From an uncultured Thermanaerothrix sp. (GTDB lineage Bacteria; Chloroflexota; Anaerolineae; Anaerolineales; Anaerolineaceae): a stretch of 64,000 nucleotides of DNA. Where the stretch lies: positions 62,001 through 126,000 of the forward strand of contig NZ_CALIMF010000005.1 in the NCBI RefSeq assembly GCF_938028735.1, read 5' to 3'. Under the pieces are notes generated by a model. The model worked only from the letters and a program-made list of their open reading frames with translations, did no database searches and was not told where the DNA came from. Below, piece by piece: positions 28,343-34,178 of the stretch (the first letter of the stretch is position 1; each line of letters starts with the position of its first letter). Both the position numbers and the translations under genes were made by a program.

Positions 28343-28531
28343 ATGTACCCAGAAGCTGAGTTCGATGCCTGTGGTTGTGGTGGTCAGTGTGGTTGCAGTG
28401 GTGAACATGGAGCGATGATTGCCCTCACCCGTGAGGAGTACATTCAACGCCTGGAAGCCTACTTGCGCGAACTACGTGCTGAGATTGAAGCCGTGGAACG
28501 GGAACTGACCGAACTGCGTCAGATTGCCTAA
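28343..28531 (+). CDS. Cys-rich miniprotein with C-terminal coiled coil
   Basis: 62 aa, AAGGAG before the ATG. Residues 10-18 read CGCGGQCGC, a CxC-x3-CxC cluster followed by His22; residues 29-60 are a strongly charged heptad helix (LTREEYIQRLEAYLREL onwards). I do not recognise a named family with certainty. The cysteines could hold a metal ion or Fe-S cluster and the helix could dimerise. It has its own promoter and operator candidate, and lies 105 bp upstream of the arsR operon on the same strand, which suggests a link with metal or thiol stress. Function not assigned. Confidence 0.75.
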   Translation: MYPEAEFDACGCGGQCGCSGEHGAMIALTREEYIQRLEAYLRELRAEIEAVERELTELRQIA

Positions 28532-28572
28532 CGTAACCGCCCACTTGCTAACCGAGAATAGGGGGTTAGAAA

Positions 28573-28626
28573 TCACCCCAATCGGGTGACAAACAGCCTT
28601 GACAGGAGGCTGTTTGGGCTTAAAAT
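28573..28626 (+). promoter_or_regulatory. arsR-operon promoter with two abutting inverted repeats
   Basis: -35 TTGACA (28599-28604), 16-nt spacer, -10 TAAAAT (28621-28626). A perfect 10-bp inverted repeat CAAACAGCCT-N7-AGGCTGTTTG (28590-28616) encloses the -35. Directly upstream and touching it is TCACCC-N5-GGGTGA (28573-28589). The larger repeat is the probable ArsR operator. Confidence 0.8.
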
Positions 28627-28636
28627 AGCATTCGTT

Positions 28637-29026
28637 ATGTTGAATATAGACAATACAGACAAAGGAACAACATTTACCGACCAATTCGACTCGGCGGCGG
28701 ATTTTTTCCGTGCTCTGGCCCACCCGGTGCGCTTGGCGCTATTAGAATTGCTGCGGGACGACGAAGCCTGCGTGTGCCACCTTCAGGCCGTGCTCGGCTT
28801 GCGGCAGGCTTACATCTCGCAGCAATTGATGTTTTTGCGTCAAAGCGGCTTGGTCAGCGCACGACGTCAGGGCTGGAATGTGTACTACCGGGTTAACGAC
28901 CCCCGCATTTTCGAGGTGATAGACCGGGTAAAAGAGCTACTCCCTACCCCCCAGCAACTTTCGCTGATCCCTGAAGCGGTCAACTGCACCTGTCCCCGCT
29001 GTCGTGTCACCTCTCGACCCGCCTAG
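28637..29026 (+). CDS. ArsR family metalloregulator with CVC motif
   Basis: 129 aa from the ATG at 28637. An upstream in-frame GTG would lie before the -35 and cannot be in the transcript. The winged helix contains ALAHPVRLALLELL, then EACVCHL, equivalent to the As(III)-binding ELCVCDL of ArsR, and recognition helix QAYISQQLMFLRQSGLV. A second thiol group, CTCPRC, lies near the C-terminus, which is unusual. It is expected to repress its own operon and to release DNA on binding a thiophilic metal or metalloid. The ATG lies 10 nt after the -10 with no ribosome site (near-leaderless). Confidence 0.92.
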   Translation: MLNIDNTDKGTTFTDQFDSAADFFRALAHPVRLALLELLRDDEACVCHLQAVLGLRQAYISQQLMFLRQSGLVSARRQGWNVYYRVNDPRIFEVIDRVKELLPTPQQLSLIPEAVNCTCPRCRVTSRPA

Positions 29027-29064
29027 TTCGGGTCTACGCTCATCTCAAACCATGGAGGATATCA

Positions 29065-29313
29065 ATGCTTACCATCAAAGTCTTAGGACCCGGCTGTGCC
29101 GCCTGTCAACGGCTGGAAGCCCTCACGCGCAAGGTAATTACCGAACTTGGCCTCGAAGCGCGGATTGAAAAAGTGGAAGACCTAGATGCCATCCTGGCCT
29201 ATCCCATTTTAGCCACGCCCGCCCTAGTCATTAATGAGCGTGTCGTATGCGCGGGGCGCATCCCCTCACGCGCAGAAATCGCCCAATGGTTGAACGTTCC
29301 TGAGAAGGTGTAA
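29065..29313 (+). CDS. Small thioredoxin-like protein (redox-active disulfide protein 2 type)
   Basis: 82 aa. It begins MLTIKVLGPGCAACQRLE, with the redox motif CAAC at residues 11-14, and later TPALVINERVVCAGRIPS with the cis-Pro loop. The size and order match the archaeal/bacterial TIGR00412 family often found beside ArsR and COG0701 permeases. It probably reduces or carries a thiol-bound metal or arsenical for the permease. GGAGG precedes the ATG. Confidence 0.9.
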   Translation: MLTIKVLGPGCAACQRLEALTRKVITELGLEARIEKVEDLDAILAYPILATPALVINERVVCAGRIPSRAEIAQWLNVPEKV

Positions 29314-29325
29314 GCCTAACGCATG

Positions 29326-29350
29326 GACGGGCTAGTCTGCCCGTCACTTT
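29326..29350 (+). terminator. Intra-operon hairpin before the permease gene
   Basis: Perfect 7-bp stem GACGGGC-TAGTCT-GCCCGTC (29326-29345) followed by ACTTTTT. It looks like a partial terminator or attenuator between the thioredoxin-like and permease genes, which would lower permease output relative to the first two genes. Confidence 0.65.
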
Positions 29351-29391
29351 TTACTAACGTTATATTCTTTTTTACGAATAAGGTGGTGCTG

Positions 29392-30708
29392 ATGAACTGG
29401 ATAACAACGCTACAATCACTCCTCTGGTCAGGCTGGACCAGCCTATTAGACTATCTTGCTGCCCACGTACTTTTATGCCTCTTACCGGCATTCATCATCG
29501 CCGGCTATATGAGCGCGATGATCCCTAAGGAAGCGATTACCCGTTTCCTGGGCCCACGCGCTTCCAAATGGGTGAGTTACCCTGCTGCTGCCTTTGGGGG
29601 CTTCATCCTGGCTGTATGCTCATGCACCATTCTCCCCCTCTTCGCCGGCATTTGGAAGCGCGGTGCTGGGCTGGGACCAGCGGTGACCTTCCTCTTCGTT
29701 GGCCCGGCCATCAATATCCTTGCCCTCACCTATACCGGGGCTGCCATCGGCTTTGATATCGCCCTTGCCCGCCTAATCCTGTCCATTTTCTTTGGCATCG
29801 CCATCGGTCTGCTTATGGGCTGGATCTTCCGCAAGGAAGAAACCCAAAGCAAAGCTGAGGCCAATCTTTTCGCGGCTGGGGCAACGGTACGACCCGCAAT
29901 TTGGGCTGTGTTTGGCTTGCTCGTTGCCATCCTGATCGCCGGAACGCTCCAAATTCCGGCGTTAACTCAAACTTATCTCACCCTTCACTTGCCCTGGAAT
30001 TTGCCCCCGGCGATTCTCGCCGCACTTGAAAGTGTCAACCTGAGTGTGCAAGGGGCCACATTGATTGGTCTTTTGATTGTGATCGCCTTCCTGGCTTGGA
30101 AGGGGTTTGAAAACATCTATGAGGGTTTCTCCGGTTGGACCATGGCCACCCTTGTGGTCATTGCCCTAACAATTTTGCTGGCCGCACCGATCACCCAAAG
30201 CGGAAGCCTTGTTATAGGTTTGACCGGACGATTCTTTGCTATTCTTATCCTCTTGGCTACCACGGCCTGGGTGGCGGCGCGCGCCTTCGATCAAGACGAC
30301 CTAAGCAACTGGATCGCCGAAACCTGGAAGTTCGTGAAACAAATCTTTCCTCTCCTAATTGTGGGGGTATTTTTGGCGGGCGTGGCTAAAGGCCTGATCC
30401 CGGAAGCCTGGGTGCGCGCCGTGGCGGGTCAAAATACCCTGTGGGCCAATCTGGCCGGCGTGCTCTTCGGCGTTTTCATGTACTTCCCTACCTTGGTCGA
30501 AGTGCCCGTAGCGCGCATGTTCCTTGATCTAGGCATGGCGCGTGGGCCGCTATTGGCTTACCTGCTAGCTGACCCTGAACTTTCGCTCCAATCCATTCTC
30601 GTGCTCAACGGCATCATGGGGCGCAAGAAAACCAGCGTTTATGTTAGTCTGGTCGCCCTTCTGAGCACTTTGGCGGGTTATCTTTTTGGCGCCTTTCTGG
30701 CGCGCTAA
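29392..30708 (+). CDS. COG0701/DUF318 permease (ArsP-like)
   Basis: 438 aa from the ATG at 29392 (AAGGTGG 5 nt upstream); the open frame upstream spans the terminator hairpin. About 8-10 helices in two halves. The first half carries CSCTILPLFAGIWKRGAG, with the CSC pair characteristic of this family, then FLFVGPAINILAL; the second half has a matching 'PTLVEVPVARMFLD'. Members include ArsP (methylarsenite efflux) and copper-related permeases, so export of an organoarsenical or metal is possible. The operon context supports a metalloid/thiol role, but the exact substrate is open. Confidence 0.88.
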   Translation: MNWITTLQSLLWSGWTSLLDYLAAHVLLCLLPAFIIAGYMSAMIPKEAITRFLGPRASKWVSYPAAAFGGFILAVCSCTILPLFAGIWKRGAGLGPAVTFLFVGPAINILALTYTGAAIGFDIALARLILSIFFGIAIGLLMGWIFRKEETQSKAEANLFAAGATVRPAIWAVFGLLVAILIAGTLQIPALTQTYLTLHLPWNLPPAILAALESVNLSVQGATLIGLLIVIAFLAWKGFENIYEGFSGWTMATLVVIALTILLAAPITQSGSLVIGLTGRFFAILILLATTAWVAARAFDQDDLSNWIAETWKFVKQIFPLLIVGVFLAGVAKGLIPEAWVRAVAGQNTLWANLAGVLFGVFMYFPTLVEVPVARMFLDLGMARGPLLAYLLADPELSLQSILVLNGIMGRKKTSVYVSLVALLSTLAGYLFGAFLAR

Positions 30709-30735
30709 AACACAAACATCACTGGAGGGTGAATC

Positions 30736-31470
30736 ATGAACAATCTCGTCATTGTTCTCGGTATGCTATTGCTTTCTTTCATCTCAGGAATGCTGGGGTT
30801 GGGTGTGGCTTTTGCGGCCATCCCCTTCTTAGGGCTGTTCTTCAACGACTTAGTCAATCAAATTCAACCTCTGAGTTTGTTGCTCAACGGGGCAACAGCC
30901 TCTTTTTCTGCCGCAGGTTTCGCGCGCAGCAAACTCATTGACTGGCCTACAGCACTGACCTTGAGTCTGATCACCACAGTTTCGGCACCGATTGGGAGTT
31001 ATCTCGCCCACTTTGTTCCCCAATTCTACCTCTGGGCCATTTACGTCGGAGCGGTTTCTTTCCTTGCCTATCGGTTGTTCCGGCCCATACAGAGTAACCG
31101 CGCCACCCCCAACATGACCTTGGCCTACATCCTTGCCGTCCCCATCTCGATCCTTAGTGGGTTGCTAGGAGTGGGCCCGGGGTTTCTCCTCATGCCCACC
31201 CTGATTCTGGTGGGATTAGACAGCAAACGCGCCGCCGCTGTTAACTCCATTGCAGTGGTCCCGCCTTCGTTCTCGGCGCTTGTCCCACGTCTATCGAGCG
31301 CCCAATGGTCGCTCGAACTAGCCATCCCGCTTCTGATCGTCGGTGCTTTAGGCTCGTTTCTCGGCGCTCGGATCACCAGCCTGTATGTTCCCAGTCATCG
31401 TCTGCGCCAGATCTTTGCCGTGATGATCGTTTTAGTCACCCTTTATAAGGTCTACACCCTGCTGGGATAA
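30736..31470 (+). CDS. TSUP (TauE/SafE) family membrane protein
   Basis: 244 aa with about eight hydrophobic helices and the paired family repeats: SGMLGLGVAFAAIPFLGLFF near the start and SGLLGVGPGFLLMPTLIL in the second half. TSUP proteins export sulfite, sulfoacetate or related sulfur anions. It is the last gene of the ArsR operon (27-bp gap, GGAGGG before ATG). A sulfur-anion exporter beside a thiol-redox protein could link the operon to thiol or sulfite detoxification. Confidence 0.88.
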   Translation: MNNLVIVLGMLLLSFISGMLGLGVAFAAIPFLGLFFNDLVNQIQPLSLLLNGATASFSAAGFARSKLIDWPTALTLSLITTVSAPIGSYLAHFVPQFYLWAIYVGAVSFLAYRLFRPIQSNRATPNMTLAYILAVPISILSGLLGVGPGFLLMPTLILVGLDSKRAAAVNSIAVVPPSFSALVPRLSSAQWSLELAIPLLIVGALGSFLGARITSLYVPSHRLRQIFAVMIVLVTLYKVYTLLG

Positions 31471-31485
31471 ATCCGGCCACATCAT

Positions 31486-32064
31486 TTAGTCCACCTGACT
31501 ACGCAAGGCACGATAAGTCGCATCCCCGAGCAAAAAGCGCAACTCCTCGGCAAAGAGATCCAAGAGGAGTTGCGCCTTTTCACCCCAGCGCAAGCAACTC
31601 GCCGGCTCTTCGGCCAAGGCCACCGCCTCGTCGAGGGTAATGCGTCCTTGCTCATCCAGGTCAAGCGGATGCAGGATGCAGTAAAACGGCTTGAAGCGCC
31701 AGGGATGGTATCCAGCCACCTCTCCCGCCACTTGCAAGGCGCACTTATAATCTGGGCGCAGAAAAACACACGCACTTCCGGCATAGTGCTTGGGATCTGG
31801 ACAGACCCGAGTATGTACCACGCGCCCACTGGGGACAAAAGGATCCTCTTCGCAGCGCCCATCCACCCAGCGCGCGGGATCGCGCCTGTCAAGTGGCAAA
31901 TGAGGTATGATTAAGGAGGCATGAGCCAGCAAATCACGCCATTCTTCCTCATCTAGCCACACCCCATACGCACAACACGCTGCCCCACATTGCGGCCACC
32001 CACAGCGCTGCAACGGCTCACGGGCCAAAAGACGTGGATTGATCTGCTTAATCACGCCCCCCAT
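31486..32064 (-). CDS. DUF3109-like Cys-rich protein
   Basis: 192 aa from the ATG at 32064, which follows a -10 box by 8 nt; a longer reading would run antisense through the whole next gene and is rejected. Many Cys residues in zinc- or cluster-like arrangements: CGWPQCGAACCAYGVW near residue 20, then CEEDPF, RVCPDPKHYAGSACVFL, and FKPFYCILHPLDL. This pattern matches DUF3109 (YkgJ-like metal-binding) proteins, which are uncharacterised. Convergent with the TSUP gene (15-bp gap). Confidence 0.75.
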   Translation of the reverse strand: MGGVIKQINPRLLAREPLQRCGWPQCGAACCAYGVWLDEEEWRDLLAHASLIIPHLPLDRRDPARWVDGRCEEDPFVPSGRVVHTRVCPDPKHYAGSACVFLRPDYKCALQVAGEVAGYHPWRFKPFYCILHPLDLDEQGRITLDEAVALAEEPASCLRWGEKAQLLLDLFAEELRFLLGDATYRALRSQVD

Positions 32065-32071
32065 TTTATCG

Positions 32072-32078
32072 TATTCTA
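32072..32078. promoter_or_regulatory. Overlapping divergent -10 boxes (DUF3109 and RpiB-like genes)
   Basis: Minus strand TAGAAT (32078-32073) is followed after 8 nt by the DUF3109 ATG, so that message is probably leaderless. Plus strand TATTCT (32072-32077) overlaps it and would serve the RpiB-like gene, which has GGAGG before its ATG. Confidence 0.5.
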
Positions 32079-32100
32079 TGAGTTGAGCAGGAGGTGAAAA

Positions 32101-32556
32101 ATGAAACTGGCTGTCGGTGCGGATGAACGCACATACGTTGTTGAGGAAGTGCTTAAGTATTTGGAAGCCGAAGGGCATCAGTTCACCTATTATGGCCCAC
32201 CTCCGGGCGAAAGTTACACCACCCCCGATACCTACTGGCCAAGCGTGGCGCGCCGTGTGGCCGAGGCTGTGGTTAGGGGCGAAGCTGACGAAGGTATCCT
32301 GTTCTGCTGGACCGGCACTGGGGTTAGCATCGCTGCCAACAAAGTCCGTGGCATCCGTGCGGCCCTGTGTGTGGATGCCGAAACTGCCCGCGGTGCCCGT
32401 CTGTGGAATAACGCCAACGTGCTCTGTCTTTCGTTGCGCCTCACATCCTGGCCGGTGGCTAAAGAGATCCTTGCCGCCTGGTTTCAGACACGTTACCAGC
32501 CTAACCCCACCGATGACGCCTGCTTGGCACAGGTTGCTGAACTGGAAACGCGCTAG
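32101..32556 (+). CDS. RpiB/LacA/LacB family sugar-phosphate isomerase
   Basis: 151 aa. MKLAVGADERTYVVEEVLKY is the family start, and SIAANKVRGIRAALCVDAET the conserved centre. The active-site segment reads FCWTGTGVS where canonical RpiB has CGTGIG: the base Cys is kept, but the next residue is Trp. The Asn after RLW (NNANVLCLSLR) matches the usual substrate-site loop. It may isomerise a pentose or other sugar phosphate; the Trp change argues for a subfamily with a different substrate. It lies next to glgC. Confidence 0.88.
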   Translation: MKLAVGADERTYVVEEVLKYLEAEGHQFTYYGPPPGESYTTPDTYWPSVARRVAEAVVRGEADEGILFCWTGTGVSIAANKVRGIRAALCVDAETARGARLWNNANVLCLSLRLTSWPVAKEILAAWFQTRYQPNPTDDACLAQVAELETR

Positions 32557-32621
32557 AGCCTGGCTTCGCCTCCGACCATAAGCCATCCAGTCCAATAAAT
32601 CAAAATCATCTTCACATTCGG

Positions 32622-32651
32622 TTGCGCCGAGGGAATAAAAGTCTGTAAAAT
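32622..32651 (+). promoter_or_regulatory. glgC promoter
   Basis: -35 TTGCGC (32622-32627), 18-nt spacer, -10 TAAAAT (32646-32651). GGAGG lies before the ATG. Confidence 0.55.
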
Positions 32652-32681
32652 ATGTAAAAGAGAAGCGCAAAAGGAGGCCTT

Positions 32682-34004
32682 ATGCCTACGCTAGATGAGG
32701 TTTTAGCTGTGATTCTGGGAGGTGGTCGGGGAACCCGTCTTTTCCCGCTCACCCTGCTGCGCTCCAAACCGGCCGTGCCTATCGCCGGTAAATACCGCCT
32801 GATTGATATCCCCATCAGCAACTGCATTAACTCCGGAATTTTCCGCATCGCCGTGCTCACCCAGTACAACTCGGTCTCCTTGCATCGTCATATCACCAAC
32901 ACCTATCAATTCGATAATTTCCATCGCGGCTGGGTGCAGATTTGGGCGGCTGAGCAGACTCTTTCCAGCAGTGACTGGTATCAGGGTACAGCGGATGCAG
33001 TGCGCAAACAACTTTTCGAGATTCGCGCCACCCGGGCCCGCTATGTGCTCATCCTAGCGGGCGATCATCTTTACCGCATGAACTATGCGCCGATGTTCCG
33101 CCAACACTTAGAAAGCGGGGCTGAAATCACCGTAGCCGTCAAACCCGTGCCCACCTCTGAAGCTCCCCGTTTTGGCATCCTCAAACGAGATCTTACTGGG
33201 CGCATTGTCCGTTTTGCCGAAAAGCCCAAAGCCCCCGACCTGCTGGCCGAGATGGTGAGCCGCGACGATCCTGAGCGCCCCTATATTGGCTCAATGGGCA
33301 TTTACCTGTTCAACACTGAAGTGCTGGTAAAACTTCTGGAGGAACACCCCGAATTCGATGATTTCGGCGGGGAGGTCATCCCGTATGCCATTCATTACCA
33401 CCATGTTTACTCCTTCGACTTCGACGGCTATTGGGAAGATATTGGAACGATCCGCTCGTTTTACGAGACCAACCTTGCCCTGACTGACCCCAACCCGCCC
33501 TTCAACTTCTTTGACCCCGAGTTTCCTATTTACTCCCACCCCCGCTTCCTCCCTGGCTCTACCATTGAGCGCAGCGTGCTCGAAAACGTGCTCCTGGCCG
33601 AAGGGTGCTGCATTCGCAACGCTGAGATTCGCCGTTCGGTGATTGGCCTGCGCAGTCGCATCCGCAATGGGGCGCGCATCGAGAACACGGTATTGATGGG
33701 TGCCGATTATTACGAGAAAGTGGGCTGTGAGGATTACGATGAGACGATGCTGGGCACCGTACCCATCGGAATCGGGCCGGGATGCGAGATCTCAGGCGCT
33801 ATTATTGACAAAAACGCCCGCATCGGTCGCGGTGTCATCATCCGCCCCTTCCCCCGCGGTACTGACCTGGATGGTGATGGTTGGGTGGTACGGGATGGCA
33901 TTGTGGTGATCCCCAAGGACGGGATCATCAAGCCCGGCACTTACATCGGCCCAGAGCTAAAACCTTCAGAGCCCAAAGGGCAAATGGCAGAAGAGAAGGT
34001 CTGA
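32682..34004 (+). CDS. glgC: Glucose-1-phosphate adenylyltransferase (ADP-glucose pyrophosphorylase)
   Basis: 440 aa. Nucleotide loop ILGGGRGTRLFPLT, KPAVPIAGKYRLIDIPISN with the conserved fructose-bisphosphate-site-like Lys, WYQGTADAVRK, the metal Asp in LAGDHLYRM, FAEKP, and the C-terminal left-handed beta-helix (hexapeptide) from about 300. It makes ADP-glucose for glycogen synthesis, usually the regulated step. No glycogen synthase is in the window. A short IR GCAAACA/TGTTTGC lies just after its stop. Confidence 0.94.
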   Translation: MPTLDEVLAVILGGGRGTRLFPLTLLRSKPAVPIAGKYRLIDIPISNCINSGIFRIAVLTQYNSVSLHRHITNTYQFDNFHRGWVQIWAAEQTLSSSDWYQGTADAVRKQLFEIRATRARYVLILAGDHLYRMNYAPMFRQHLESGAEITVAVKPVPTSEAPRFGILKRDLTGRIVRFAEKPKAPDLLAEMVSRDDPERPYIGSMGIYLFNTEVLVKLLEEHPEFDDFGGEVIPYAIHYHHVYSFDFDGYWEDIGTIRSFYETNLALTDPNPPFNFFDPEFPIYSHPRFLPGSTIERSVLENVLLAEGCCIRNAEIRRSVIGLRSRIRNGARIENTVLMGADYYEKVGCEDYDETMLGTVPIGIGPGCEISGAIIDKNARIGRGVIIRPFPRGTDLDGDGWVVRDGIVVIPKDGIIKPGTYIGPELKPSEPKGQMAEEKV

Positions 34005-34178
34005 GCGTTGCAAACAGCCGAAGACGCTTGTTTGCAGAAGCCCCAACTGGTGCAGGCAGGAGGAGGGATATTCATTCCTGGCAGATGAGGGTAGAATTAA
34101 CCGTTGGTGCACCCCGGCTTCGCCCCGGAGTACATCCATCTACGCCTTAGGTATGGGCGGTTCTAACGGAGACTATCT
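34005..34178 (+). other. Intergenic region before the P-type ATPase gene
   Basis: Contains an inverted repeat GCAAACA-N12-TGTTTGC near 34011-34036 (no U-run), a possible -10 TAGAAT near 34091 with a weak -35, and a GC hairpin around CCCCGGCTTCGCCCCGG. No gene is seen. Confidence 0.35.

Noticed and set aside
31486-32670. 394-codon reading of the DUF3109 gene
   Set aside because: The upstream half runs antisense through the RpiB-like gene. A -10 box sits 8 nt before the ATG at 32064.
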